The translations under genes and the position numbers were made by a program. From Amorphochlora amoebiformis (lineage: Eukaryota; Cercozoa; Chlorarachniophyceae), in assembly GCA_054601695.1 (NCBI GenBank), contig BAAHQB010000046.1, positions 372,001 through 436,000 on the forward strand: DNA of 64,000 bases. The letters run 5' to 3'. Every line of letters starts with the position of its first letter. Position 1 is the stretch's first letter. This document shows, one piece after another, positions 1-28,158 of the stretch. Under the pieces are notes generated by a model. It saw only the letters and a list, made by a program, of their open reading frames with translations. It ran no database searches and had not been told where the DNA came from.

Positions 1-27
1 TAAAAATTATGGTTTAGGTAAGAAGAA

Positions 28-69
<42 letters not shown>

Positions 70-504
70 GTGAAGACACAAATAAATATGTACAATGTAT
101 AAAGTCTTATGCATTCATACGTACTTACGTCTATGCATATATATATATATATATATATATATGAATATACATATATATATATATAAATGAATTCACACTT
201 TCCATCTCCTAGGGGGGCCTGTTGTGTCAATACATATGTGAATACCTTTCAATATTAACTGCAAGTGTACATTCAAATGCACAAATATATGTATTATAAA
301 TGTATAAATAAAATCCTATTTTCGAGTTGAGCGACATACTCAAACGTACACATAACGCATGCACACAAACATAGAAATGCATACATACATATATATACAC
401 ATATACATACACATATATTTGTATATATATATATATATATATGTACATATATACATATACATATATATATATATTTCTACATATATATATATATAAATAT
501 ATAA

Positions 505-536
<32 letters not shown>

Positions 537-719
537 ATATATATACACATCTGTATACATATGTATGTGTGTATGTATTTATATAACACCTGTTGTTTTC
601 GAGTTTGAATTATCGCTCCCTCCACCATACATATGTCTTTACCTAAGAGTATAAATAAGAATATGACATATAAAGTCTAAATGCATAACATCTAATAATA
701 CATAGCTGCCATTTTCGAG
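1..719. other. Intron of the VPS39-like gene (left edge)
   Basis: No exon is supported here. The stretch is TA microsatellite with some unique sequence. Two short diverged copies of the downstream acceptor edge (TTTTCGAGTTTGAGCGA, real copy 712-728) occur at 317-333 and 597-613, each beside TA tracts. The preceding exon of the VPS39-like gene should lie to the left of the window or be too diverged to see. Confidence 0.6.
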
Positions 720-13787
<13,068 letters not shown>

Positions 13788-14290
13788 CGGCCAGCTGTGG
13801 TGGCTAGAACCGTAGTATCATAGTCGGAATCTCGCTAGGGGCCAAGCAGTGGCCCGCAGCTAGCACTAGTCGAATATCGCTAGGACCTGCCGTACTATAA
13901 TTGGGACGTCTAGTTCTTGCAGAACGTACGTATGGAACCCTAAGTTAAGTGTTCTACGTTTCCATTGTCGCAATAATCCTGGATTCAATCGTCACAGAAA
14001 CAAAGTTTAGTAAAATTTGGCCTTTATGACTCTAGCTATATCGGAAAATTTTATCATTTCTAGTATATGATCTGGATGATCCGTCATTTATCATATTCTT
14101 AATCTTTTGTATCTAGAGTACGGAGTCAGTCTAGGATAACTAGCTAGATATTAGGATGAACTGATATTCAGACTCATGTGATCAGATTATGAATTTCTTT
14201 AAGCTAAACTTATAATCACATGCTGCAGCATGAGTACCAGTACTCAAAGAGTATTATTGATTATCTAGATTATAGCGAAGGCACAGGAGA
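13788..14290. other. Convergent intergenic space, VPS39 / SSB
   Basis: About 500 bases of ordinary-composition sequence between two stop codons on opposite strands. It has little TA repeat, unlike the introns, and must hold both 3' UTRs. No further gene is seen. Short repeated words such as CTAG-rich stretches occur (for example around 14040-14160). Confidence 0.5.
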
Positions 14291-14435
14291 CTACCATTTT
14301 GGATGTGAGGGCGGATCGTTTTCCTTTCCCTCATCCATAATCCCACCCCTGAATTTAGAGCATACAATTGCACATATATATATTACATATATATATATAT
14401 ATATATGATATATTTCGAAAATATATATTTATTTG

Positions 14436-14480
<45 letters not shown>

Positions 14481-14494
14481 CACGATATATGTAT

Positions 14495-14539
<45 letters not shown>

Positions 14540-14583
14540 ATATATATGAATACATATATACTTTTATATATATACATACATAT

Positions 14584-14616
<33 letters not shown>

Positions 14617-14663
14617 CAACAATATATACATACATATATATATATAACAATACATCTATATAT

Positions 14664-14697
<34 letters not shown>

Positions 14698-14869
14698 CAT
14701 GTAAATTCTGTAGGTGTATGCAATATGCGTAGATACATATGTACATATATGCATGTATGTGTACTTTATATTATATATATATATATGTATATACATACAT
14801 ATATATATATATATATATATCACACACTCAGACATATATATATATATATATATATATGTATACATACAA

Positions 14870-14923
<54 letters not shown>

Positions 14924-15062
14924 GTATATACATGTGTAATATGCATTCACAGTATGAACACACTGAATATGTCCATTTATGCATACTTAGTTATCATATG
15001 TAGTAGATCTATAGATGTAATATAAATCTAATATATACATCACATATGTGTGTGCTTACATA

Positions 15063-15109
<47 letters not shown>

Positions 15110-15385
15110 TACATATTACATATATGTATTATGTAGCATCAATACGTATACATGTGTATGCATATATGTAGAAGATACCCTAAATCACCCATCGCGATTG
15201 CGGCTTCGTGATCTTTCGCTGCGTCATCCATTTGAGTTAGAATGGCTTTCACCCATTTCGGAGAGTCCCAGCTATAATGTACATATATATATGTAAATAT
15301 ATGCACACAATATGTGTACATATATATTTGTATATATACGTATGTATATATTTATATAATATTATATATCAATTCAATGGATGTA

Positions 15386-15426
<41 letters not shown>

Positions 15427-15716
15427 TACATACAATATATTTTATATAGATAGAAACATATTACATCTTAATGCATGTACATTCCAACCTGTCAATCCAT
15501 AGAGCTTCCTGTGTAGTCTTATGCTTAAAGTCTGGGTACCTACAAATATGTATACTTATACACATACACACACATATATATATATATACATATGTGTTTA
15601 CTTGTATTTACATATATATATATATATATATATGTGTATATGTATATATATATATATATATGTATACATATATAACTTTAACCCACTTTGGACTCCTTTC
15701 TCCAGTTTGTTTAAGT

Positions 15717-15771
<55 letters not shown>

Positions 15772-15882
15772 AATATGTATACATATATAACTTTAACCCA
15801 CTTTGGACTCCTTTCTCCGGTTTGTTTAAGTGCTCTGTTGTCCCAGTACTGATCCGGCTCCTATATAAGGGTATACACAATC

Positions 15883-15925
<43 letters not shown>

Positions 15926-16135
15926 GATATACAAAACTTACCCATGCCTACAAACATACGTCTAAGTATCAAGGCTTTCCAAAGAAGCCTTCAGCTCAGC
16001 AATTTCTAACCAGTTTTCTAAGGACCTGTGCAATATCTTTGTTTTCTCCCCTCTCTCTGTTTTCTCCCCTCACTCTGTTTCTGCCCCCTCTCAATTTTCC
16101 CTCAATTGTTTCCTCCCCTCTATGCTTTCCCTCCA

Positions 16136-16166
<31 letters not shown>

Positions 16167-16238
16167 TAGCTCGCTCACTTCCTCTCTCTCCACCTAGCTC
16201 GCTCACTTCCTCTCTCTCTCCTCTCTCTCTCCCTCTCT

Positions 16239-16269
<31 letters not shown>

Positions 16270-16421
16270 CGTGTGTGTGCGTATAAGTATGTATTACAAA
16301 TAAATATAATGTTGCCCTCTGATAACCTTGAAGAAGTCGTTCCACTTTTCTTCTGCAGTGCGCTGGTGAGGAGTTAGGAAAATATTATATAATATATATA
16401 TATATATATATGTATAGAAAT

Positions 16422-16477
<56 letters not shown>

Positions 16478-16828
16478 ATATGCATATTACTAGAGCTCGT
16501 AAATAGCATAAATAGACGGAGCTCAAAGGGTGAATATCTTCAGAGTGTTGAAATATCGTCGTAAGTATACTAGAGGTCGTTGGAGATCGCCGGAGATTCC
16601 GGAGTTTCCTGGAGATCGTCTCATCCGGTAGTACCTGATGGTACTCAGTAGTTCTCGGTAGTAACGGGTTTCGGAGAGGCGTGACCAAGCGTGACGTCAC
16701 GCCATTTTACACAGTCAAACCAGTGTACACCGAAACATCTACACACATTTCAAGCCTATTTTATCTATACATATATATGTATATATGTATATACACATAT
16801 GGACAAATGTATACATACATACATACAC

Positions 16829-16901
<73 letters not shown>

Positions 16902-17037
16902 TACATAAAAAAATGTACACATGTGTATTTACAAAATATATATTTATACAAGTACATACATGTATATATATCTAAACATGTACACCCGAGTTCCTTCCCT
17001 AATACATTGGTGTATAATATACATTTATCTATATATG

Positions 17038-17098
<61 letters not shown>

Positions 17099-17328
17099 TA
17101 TAAATGGAAATAAATACATAGTAGTAATACCTATGCACTTAAATACATGCTTGCTTTGAAATATTTGCATCCATTATGTTTACTCTGATATGTATAATAT
17201 GTACATTTATATATACACAGAAACCTGCGGCGAATAGTTATCCTGGGAATTCCCCTGGCTGGTATGTGCTTGTGCGTCAATGGTGCTAGAGTACTCCGGA
17301 GCTATATATATATATATATATTCATAGG

Positions 17329-17364
<36 letters not shown>

Positions 17365-17368
17365 TTTG

Positions 17369-17409
<41 letters not shown>

Positions 17410-17599
17410 ACATATATATGCATGTATATAGTACACTGTAGATGTATATTTTTATTTTTTTGTTTACATACATACGTATTTTATATATATAGCGAATAAT
17501 ATACAACGAATATATACATGAATATATATATATATATTATATATACATATATATATATATATATATTTGTGTATTGTATGTGTCCCTTACATAGAAGCA

Positions 17600-17672
<73 letters not shown>

Positions 17673-17733
17673 ATGTGTATGTATGTATGTATGTATGTAT
17701 GTATGTATGAATACATACACACACATATATACA

Positions 17734-17827
<94 letters not shown>

Positions 17828-17997
17828 CTGACATGGCGAAGATGCGCCCATAGGGACGTAAGGCCGGACGGTGTTGAAGGCGGTCGCAACGATCTGTGTA
17901 TTATGATACCTCATCTAATTATCTTTGTCTTCTCCCTTTTTCTTAATACCAGATGTCTATGAATTTTAATAGATTTTCGTCTTTTTGGACATTGTAC

Positions 17998-18054
<57 letters not shown>

Positions 18055-18123
18055 TGTAATATATATGGTTAAATTTATATATATTTATATATGTATATAT
18101 ATATATATATAAATTTATATATG

Positions 18124-18175
<52 letters not shown>

Positions 18176-18339
18176 CACACATATATATATATATATATAT
18201 ATATGGATATATGTGTGTGTGTGGTATCTGTGTATCAAATTTGTATACATACACGTTTTCATACATATGTATGTATATATTTATACATATATATATTTAT
18301 ATGTATGTTTTATACATATATATGTATGTATATATGTAC

Positions 18340-18393
<54 letters not shown>

Positions 18394-18582
18394 ACGTTTG
18401 TACATGCAATAATCATATGCACATCAGAAGTAACGTGTATTTAAAAAAATATACGAGTGTTGAGTGTACCTTTACTCTGGTTCGGCGCTCTCCTGTAATC
18501 TTGTCGTTCCATGAGTCCTTCTCAAGCCTACCTCTAATGTGAACCTGAAGTCCTTCTCAAGCCTACCTCTAATGTGAACCTG

Positions 18583-18646
<64 letters not shown>

Positions 18647-18797
18647 AGCCTACCTCCAATGTGAACTTGAAAAATATATATATATATGTATGTATATATA
18701 TATATATATATATACATACATACATATGTATATATGTATATGTATATATGATATTTATACGATATATGTGCAAGTATGTATTATATATATATATATG

Positions 18798-18860
<63 letters not shown>

Positions 18861-18945
18861 AATCTTTGTAAAATCCAGCATTGAATGTCACTCGAGCCTA
18901 CATAAAGACAATTTCAAATCTGTACATGATCAAACACACACACAC

Positions 18946-18991
<46 letters not shown>

Positions 18992-19067
18992 CATCACATA
19001 ATAATATACTACGCCCAATGTACATACCTTAGAACCCTTTTGGAGATGTTGCTGTGCCGACCTGGCC

Positions 19068-19128
<61 letters not shown>

Positions 19129-19233
19129 AATTTACATGGATTAGAGTTGACAGTTAGGGTTAGGATTAGTGTTGACAGTTAGGGTTAGGATTAGGATCGA
19201 TAGTTAGGATTAGGGTTATGGAGTTAGGGGTAG

Positions 19234-19274
<41 letters not shown>

Positions 19275-19347
19275 TTGTATATAATATGATAAAATTTATA
19301 CCTGATTCCACATCTCGCAGTCAAACCAATTTGTCTGATATTAAATA

Positions 19348-19384
<37 letters not shown>

Positions 19385-19435
19385 TATGTATTACATACAA
19401 ACAAATACACACACACACATAATATATATATTTTT

Positions 19436-19476
<41 letters not shown>

Positions 19477-19626
19477 AAATATAAATATATACACATATAT
19501 GTATATTTCGACCTTATTCGGAGTTGAAGTCACTGCGATCGAGACCTTCGCCACCACTTTTCCAGAGGTTAAGTACGATACCTATACACGTACAAGCAAA
19601 TATATACATACATATGTACATATTTT

Positions 19627-19666
<40 letters not shown>

Positions 19667-20166
19667 AATGTATATAATATATATAAATATGTATGCATAC
19701 ACATATGTCTCTTTTCCTCTCTGGTGCACTTATTTCACAGTTTCTCTAACACATGTCTCTTTCCTCTTTCTCTCTATCTGGTTGGATCTGTCTCCCTCTT
19801 CCTCGGTCTACCCTTTTTTTCTCATTAGTTTAGTTACGAGCACATTGCCACATTCTGTGTTACAGTACATACATATTTTCTATAAATGAGTATCGTAGAG
19901 GAAAACGAAACTAAAAACAGGCGAGATGAAGAGAGAGAGAAATAAGAGAGAGAAGAGAAATAAGAGAGAGGTCAGTGATAGAGAGGAGGAAGGATGAGAG
20001 AGGAGGGAAGGAAGAGAGGACGAGAGATGAGAGGGAGAAGGAAGATATAGAGAAGAGAGTAGAGAAATCGTTCTGTCATGCTTGCGGTCGCACAAACCTG
20101 TGGATCTGCACCCAAGTTACCGATGAGATTGACGGAATTCGCCAAGTCTTGTGACCAATCCACCTC
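14291..20166 (-). CDS. Single-stranded DNA-binding protein with OB fold and plant OSB-like PDF motif, 11+ exons
   Basis: Exons in transcript order: 20098-20166, 19513-19581, 19302-19334, 19028-19069, 18470-18544, 17833-17893, 17225-17301, 16327-16362, 15802-15860, 15179-15271, 14291-14348 (TAG). Phase agrees at all ten junctions; 223 residues plus a missing N-terminus. The OB fold reads [64 protein letters not shown], as in bacterial and mitochondrial SSB. A Ser/Gln/Asn-rich linker (exon 17225-17301) follows, then [19 protein letters not shown] and [10 protein letters not shown], which match the spacing of the PDF motif of plant organellar OSB proteins (W..FF, WWDNR, TGE, P.WV). The likely role is ssDNA binding in mitochondria or plastids; targeting cannot be judged without the first exon. 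The C-terminus is ...PSHPKW, not the acidic bacterial tail. The gene converges on VPS39 and diverges from RRP42. Confidence 0.88.
15661..15832 (-). repeat. Exon-edge copy of SSB exon 15802-15860
   Basis: A 57-base segment covering the donor side of the exon (15776-15832) is repeated with three or so changes at 15661-15717, a TA tract away. Confidence 0.92.
16040..16240. repeat. Pyrimidine-rich (CT)n tract
   Basis: TTTTCTCCCCTCTCT units and a pure (CT)n run on the plus strand, purine-rich on the sense strand of the SSB gene; intronic. Confidence 0.8.
16560..16725 (+). repeat. Dispersed element R1, copy 1
   Basis: Reads GGAGATCG units, then CATCCGGTAGTACC, GGTAGTAACGGG and finally GTGACGTCACGCC. 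Shared order of words with copies at 30715, 57235 and, inverted, 27330. SSB intron. Confidence 0.85.
18513..18670 (-). repeat. Exon-edge copies of SSB exon 18470-18544
   Basis: The acceptor-side 35 bases of the exon (18513-18547) are repeated nearly exactly at 18548-18582 and, diverged, at 18646-18669 across a TA tract. Confidence 0.92.
19136..19236. repeat. Degenerate TTAGGG array
   Basis: GTTGACAGTTAGGGTTAGGA-type units between two SSB exons; CCCTAA on the sense strand. Confidence 0.85.
19919..20065. repeat. Purine-rich tract
   Basis: GAGAGAGA/AAGAGAGG units in the SSB intron next to the 20098-20166 exon; pyrimidine-rich on the SSB sense strand. Confidence 0.75.
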
Positions 20167-20221
20167 CTGTAAATATATATCTCAATACATACATATATAT
20201 ATATATATATATTATATACAT

Positions 20222-20300
<79 letters not shown>

Positions 20301-20507
20301 GTATGCACAGATTTTATATTGTGAATGCATAATGCATTACATAGACGTTATCGACGTGCATGAAGGATCTACGTTCTCGGTATTTGGAGGCAAGAAAAAG
20401 CAGATATGTGAGAGGCAGATGTATGGAAGGTTAAAAAGACGTAGGAATTTAGATACTCTCCTCATGTACTTCCCTTTCAGTGAAAATGTATTGAGTCTTG
20501 TATCTAC

Positions 20508-20556
20508 CATTGGCGCAGAAGTATCCATTCCGGGGTCGTATCCCATAGGATCTCCC
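20508..20556 (-). CDS. Candidate upstream exon of the SSB gene
   Basis: On the minus strand CTACAG precedes an open stretch reading GDPMGYDPGMDTSAP with a GTAGAT donor. It ends in phase 0, as the 20098-20166 exon requires, and needs two bases from a preceding exon. The sequence is not conserved enough to confirm. A start codon exon was not found; one possibility lies in 20720-21070. Confidence 0.35.
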
Positions 20557-21150
20557 CTGTAGTATGAAAAGCAACGTAAAGCATACATCACTATACTTGG
20601 GAGAAGAAAGTAGGAGGACGAGGAAAACGGAGAGGGAGAGGAGAGGGAGAAAAGATTGAAAGAATCTCAATCCAAGAAGATTTCAAACATTCCCAGCTTA
20701 TTTCCAACCACGAGAAAAATTTAATATGTAGCTACATTGCTCGGACGTTCAATCGGTCTCCCAATCGGTCTCCCAATCGTCCTGTAGGCCTCGTTGTGAC
20801 GGGGCCATAGCATCCTCCGCCCCGGGCACCACCGCGATTTGGCGGCAGGCGCACCAGTCTGGGTCTGATCGCCGCGTTTTTCACACCAGCCTCCAAGCCA
20901 ACCGAATTCCTTTGAATTCCGACATATGCCAGCGAAAAAATGGCAAGAATCCCTCCCAGCGCCCACAATCCGCGCCCCACAGTGGCAATCATGCTGCGGT
21001 CGGACATTTTCTTTCTGTCCCGACAGAGGGTTCGGGACATCCCAGGGACTTCCTGTGTTATAATCACAAGGATATCTAAGATATCAGCTTTCCAATATGC
21101 TATTTTGACGACCAGTGTGACATCTCCTGGACAGAGTTGAGCATCGGGGC
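20557..21150. promoter_or_regulatory. Divergent intergenic region SSB / RRP42, GC-richer
   Basis: This is the least AT-rich part of the left half and presumably contains both promoters and the SSB first exon. The minus strand (20732-21067) carries a 111-residue frame with a hydrophobic run (GLWALGGILAIFSLAYVG) after basic residues, possibly an N-terminal exon or a small membrane protein; no family is recognised. A short tandem word (AATCGGTCTCCC, about 2.5 copies) is at 20751-20785. Confidence 0.4.
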
Positions 21151-21793
21151 ATGCTGCTTTCCGCGAGCGAAAGGAGCTATATTAGCGAGGGAGTAGCAGA
21201 AAACATGCGTGCAGATGGGAGACGGCGTATGGACTATCGGTAGGCCAATTTTTGGGGTGGAAAAGTTCTTAAATTGCGGAAGGTGCATTGATACTTGGTA
21301 GAGTTATAAAAATGAAGGTAGGAGAGCTGGAGCTAGAGGATAGAGAAAGAAATAAAGAAAGAACTGCAGATAGAGATCAATCAGTAGAAAGCAGCGCGAG
21401 ATGTCCAGATTTTCCTACACATACAGATATGTGGGTTTATTATCGGTGAGTGCGGAAACTGGAAGTTTAGATTATGGTAGATCTAGTCTAATAGAGCAAT
21501 TTCGTTCGATTCTGCAACTCTCTCCATTCTAATCGTTCAAAAATCAGGCTTGCAGAACTTTTCCACCCTAGGAGCACGTATGTGGGAGGATTTGGATGAC
21601 TGAGGTATTTCCTGTCAACAGGTTCTTCGATATGAATACCGAAGTCGTTCTGAGTGCAAATGGCTCTGCGCGGCTGCAGCTAGATCACACAGATGTTCTA
21701 GTTGCCGTTAAGGTAACTCTTACCCACCCTAACATGGGCATATACGTATTTATGCATTTGTGTAAGTATGTGTTCGTGTAGAATACATATATA

Positions 21794-21854
<61 letters not shown>

Positions 21855-22120
21855 TAATATTATGTATACATATATTTACATATATACATATATTATATAT
21901 ACATATATTTACATATATATATATATATATATTATGTATACATATATATACACATATGTATATATATATATATATGTGTATGTATATATGTGTGTATATG
22001 TGTATGTGTGTGTGTGTGTGTGTATCAATGTGTGTATCAATTATAAGTATATATACACATCTTGATAAATAGATATTGTAAAACATCTTATATATTCACA
22101 CATAACAATTTTATATAATT

Positions 22121-22181
<61 letters not shown>

Positions 22182-22182
22182 A

Positions 22183-22235
<53 letters not shown>

Positions 22236-22257
22236 TAAATAATATAATATATATATT

Positions 22258-22292
<35 letters not shown>

Positions 22293-22313
22293 GTATTTAA
22301 TATTGCACACGTA

Positions 22314-22368
<55 letters not shown>

Positions 22369-22664
22369 CAAATTGCACAACTCTTTCCCCCTGGATATCT
22401 ACAACTCTAAACATCAGGTAGCTATTGGAGAACCTGATGTGGCAACCCCTGATCAAGGGAGGGTGGAATGCTCAGTGACATGGTAGGCTGATTTTGGGTA
22501 GTACCGAAGATAATTCATCAGGGTTGAGTGACATTTAAGGATAGGGTTTGGTAGTACACATATATACAAATTGCTACAGTGCCCCCAGTGCATCGCTGCG
22601 ATATGAAGGACGAGGGGCCGAGACGTTAAACGTCTATCTCACTAGGTAAGACAAAATCTTACTC

Positions 22665-22723
<59 letters not shown>

Positions 22724-22776
22724 ATGCATATGTGTACATGTACATATAGAAACACACACATATATATATACATATG

Positions 22777-22813
<37 letters not shown>

Positions 22814-22864
22814 ATATACATATATGTATATAAAATATATACAATATATACATATATATATATA

Positions 22865-22906
<42 letters not shown>

Positions 22907-22921
22907 CATATATATATATAT

Positions 22922-22966
<45 letters not shown>

Positions 22967-23062
22967 AATGCATATAGAGAGATTTATAGTATATTACAGA
23001 TATACGTACATATAGTCAAAATATACTCACATTATGTATCCATATACAACATATATATATAT

Positions 23063-23126
<64 letters not shown>

Positions 23127-23155
23127 ATTTATGTATATGTATAATATATATATAT

Positions 23156-23192
<37 letters not shown>

Positions 23193-23398
23193 GCATATCT
23201 GTATAGAGAGAGAGAGAGAGAATTACAGTATTTAAATATACGCGTATATACATACATGTAAAGATATATATGTATATATATATAATATATATATATGTAT
23301 ATGTATTCATGTATGTGTAATGTACAAATATTGTTAATGCATATATTTATATACACATATGTCCACACACACACACACATATCAATATACATAAATAC

Positions 23399-23433
<35 letters not shown>

Positions 23434-23772
23434 GTATTTACGTAGCTATTTTCACAAATTATACATGCATATTCTTAAATGTACAGCGGACTCTCTCGAC
23501 TTATCTCGAGCGCTGTTGACGTAAAGAAGCTATCCATTGTTCCCCGTTCCCAGTGTTGGGTATTATAAAGAACACTGTAGTGTATATACATATATATGAA
23601 CACATATATATATATATATGACCATATATATATATATATATGTATATATATTGTACATTTCTTGTGTATACATAAAATTATACCTATTATACATGTATAT
23701 ATTTATATACACACATTTATATGTATGTATACATATATGATACATATAGATGTATTTATACTGTACAATGCA

Positions 23773-23835
<63 letters not shown>

Positions 23836-23982
23836 CATATATATATGTATATGTGATATATGTATATATATATATACATATATGCATACATACATAAATA
23901 TGTATGTATACATGTATATATGTATATGTAAATATGTATGTGTACATAAATATGTTATCCTAGATTGTCGTATATATATACT

Positions 23983-24028
<46 letters not shown>

Positions 24029-24341
24029 ATATATAAATATATATATATATATGATGTGAATATAAATGTATTTTACTAGGTTGTCTATGTGGACGCGATA
24101 GTTCTTGACTCATCCGGAAATCTAAGGTTAGGATAGATATACACATACATTTATATGTATATATGTACATATGGATATAAATAAGTATACACAAAGGTAT
24201 AAAGATGTAAATATTTAGGGCAAATACCTATATCATCTGTATATATACCTATATATATATACAGTATTAAAGGATAAATATGTAAATAACATATAGTATA
24301 TGTACATACTGTAGATAAATAAAAATAAATAAACTATATGT

Positions 24342-24380
<39 letters not shown>

Positions 24381-24705
24381 ATATATATGCATATATATAT
24401 ATATATATATTGATATATTGATATACGTATATACATATATATATATATATATATATGTATATTATACACATATAAATATACATATATGCATACACTGAAT
24501 GCTCGTAACCCCAATTTCCTGCCATCCGTTTCATCGCCTCTCTCATTCTCAAGAAATTAGCCATTCGTGAGATATAACCCATTTTCTTCTCTCTCCCTTC
24601 TCTCTCTTTTTCTTTCTCTATCCATCTCATATATAATAAACACTCCTTCCCTTTCTCTGTCTCTCCCATATACAATAAATTCCCATATTTATATATGTAT
24701 GTGTG

Positions 24706-24757
<52 letters not shown>

Positions 24758-24933
24758 TATTATATCTATATAACGTATGCTACAGGGATGCTTTATCTAT
24801 GGCGGCATACGCTGCTCTTAAGACAACAACGTATAATCCTAACTCAAAACCCCCCAGACTGTCATAGTTCTATCCTTATTCATAACCTACTTGAGACTGT
24901 AAATCACGTGGTGAACATATATATACATACATG

Positions 24934-24994
<61 letters not shown>

Positions 24995-25011
24995 ATATAT
25001 ATGTGTATATG

Positions 25012-25049
<38 letters not shown>

Positions 25050-25153
25050 CATACACATATATATATATACATACATATACATATATACATATATATACAT
25101 ATGCATGTTTGTATGTACATGCGAATATATACATATGCATATGATACATATGA

Positions 25154-25198
<45 letters not shown>

Positions 25199-25247
25199 GT
25201 AATATATATATATATACACATATATATGTATAATATATATATAATAT

Positions 25248-25280
<33 letters not shown>

Positions 25281-25424
25281 TAAAATATATATATATATAT
25301 AATATATATATATGTGTGTATATAATTATATAATATATAATAATAATATATATATATATATATATATGTATAATATATATTATATGTATATGTATACATT
25401 TAACACACACACATATATATATAT

Positions 25425-25476
<52 letters not shown>

Positions 25477-25595
25477 AAGGGTGCCCGCTATACAAGTCGT
25501 TAAGGGTGAGGACGCTAAAGAAACGATAGTAGAGGTATAATGTTATACTACACATAGTATAAATATAAATTCATTTATATGTGTGTATTATATAT

Positions 25596-25666
<71 letters not shown>

Positions 25667-25808
25667 ATATATATATGTACATATATTTAGGTATATATGT
25701 TCATGTATGATATGATATTATATAATATATATATATATATATACATATGTATATATATGTATATAGTATATACTACCATGCATTTGTATCTTATTTTTTT
25801 GTATATGC

Positions 25809-25851
<43 letters not shown>

Positions 25852-25867
25852 TATATATATCTATATA

Positions 25868-25904
<37 letters not shown>

Positions 25905-26025
25905 TAAACAATATATGTATTTATATACATATATAATATATCATATATATAATATATATAAAAATGTATAATATATAATGTATATATATATATATATACA
26001 TATATATTTATTTGTATGTGTATAC

Positions 26026-26081
<56 letters not shown>

Positions 26082-26299
26082 GTAATATTACCGTTATATA
26101 TATGCCAGAATTAAATTCATGCGTATGTACATATACACATATATTACATATATGTGTATATGTATGTATATATGTGTATATAAATGAATCGAAAACATTT
26201 ACATATTTGTGCACAAATATCCAACACATGTTAACATACATGTCATTATAGCATATCTAGATACATAATATATGTTATATAGGTATGTGCCTATGTATA

Positions 26300-26343
<44 letters not shown>

Positions 26344-26451
26344 CATGCGTGAACATGTGTAAATTAGGTTTCAGATGACCCATTCGAAACTATTCCGCTG
26401 CCTATCAACAAGCAGCTCCCCATCTCGATATCTCTTACTAAGGTATATATC

Positions 26452-26485
<34 letters not shown>

Positions 26486-26907
26486 TATATATATATATAT
26501 ATAAATGTATATACACACATATTAATATTCAGGAATTCACATGGAGGATGTCTACACATAACATGCATATAACATGATCCATTTTAATAGAGTCTCGTAT
26601 TTATTCCAGATTGGGGCTTGCTTTGTCGTAGACTCTAGTGGAGAGGAGGAGTCATGCATGTCTGCCAAGGTGTATCTGCACTCTGAATTAATCTTTTTCC
26701 CTCTTTCTTGCGCCTAAATCTCTTTTGTAAAAAAATGCATGTTTACTTGTTTTTTATTTATATGTTTTTATCTTAATATGCATAGACACATGTACCTATT
26801 TATATGCATGGATACGTATATCTATATTATGTGCCTATATACATATAGCATATATGACCCTATTTGTATAAGTTTGTAATCGTAAATATATACATGTATA
26901 TTATATA

Positions 26908-26983
<76 letters not shown>

Positions 26984-27055
26984 CATGTATGTATATAATA
27001 TATATATATATATTTACATATATAAATGTATGTATATGTACACATTCATGCATGG

Positions 27056-27100
<45 letters not shown>

Positions 27101-27659
27101 TATGTATATATATATTTGTGTGCGTGTATTCATATAAATCGTTGTGCGTATATTATACGTTTGTATACTTCATACAATTTAAGAGTACACTACAGCTTGG
27201 ACAGCGCTGATGTATCTTAACATTGATTGTGTTGTATACACAACATTATATACCTATCTATATTCTTAACGCAGCGGAATGGAATACCTTGGTACTCCAT
27301 GATTTGGTTGAGACTTTCAGCCTGTTTGGATTATGCCTCTCGGATTATGATTACCTTGCTTGAGACAAGTGGGTATGTGCGCACAGAACACTCTAGAATC
27401 CTCGCTGAGCGTGATATGGCATGACGTGGCGTAAAGTCACGTTGTCACCTAGCAGTCTGATGCCCGATTACCACCGGGTAGTACAGTGTAAGATGAGAGG
27501 ATCTCCAGGAATCTCCGGGATCAACAGCGATCTCTGGCATAGCTATCACTATGTTTCTATGCTTTATTGATATAAAGTCATCGCCGCTTCCTCTCCTGTT
27601 ATTGATACTGCTGCCCTAACACTATTTACATATATAATTATAGATATACAAACACATTA

Positions 27660-27698
<39 letters not shown>

Positions 27699-27790
27699 CA
27701 TATAATGTTCAGGTAACATTTGCAATAGACAGAGATGGAAAGATCTGTTCTACAACGAAGACAGGGATAGGTAATTTAGTACAATACATG

Positions 27791-27837
<47 letters not shown>

Positions 27838-28026
27838 TATATATATAATATATATATATATATGTTTATATATACGTAATATATATATATGTATATATAT
27901 ATATATATGTATATGGTAAATAGACGTATATGTTACTCATCTACAGGTGGAATATCTTCAGACATGCTCATGGAGATGATGCGTGTGGCCGCGGAGAAGG
28001 TTGTAAAACTCTTCTATATATACATA

Positions 28027-28059
<33 letters not shown>

Positions 28060-28102
28060 CTATTAAGCAATATGTATATATCATATACATGTATATATAT
28101 AC

Positions 28103-28158
<56 letters not shown>

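Noticed and set aside
15962-16036. Minus-strand open stretch reading [20 protein letters not shown] with a stop, looking like a last SSB exon
   Set aside because: It can be joined in phase only with a purine-preceded acceptor and would cut off exons 15802, 15179 and 14291, which continue the PDF motif in phase. It may be an alternative 3' exon but is not used in my model.
16141-16240. Leu/Ser/Pro-rich frames from CT tracts and Glu/Arg-rich frames from GA tracts (also 32790, 36420, 41820)
   Set aside because: Low-complexity translation of simple repeats.
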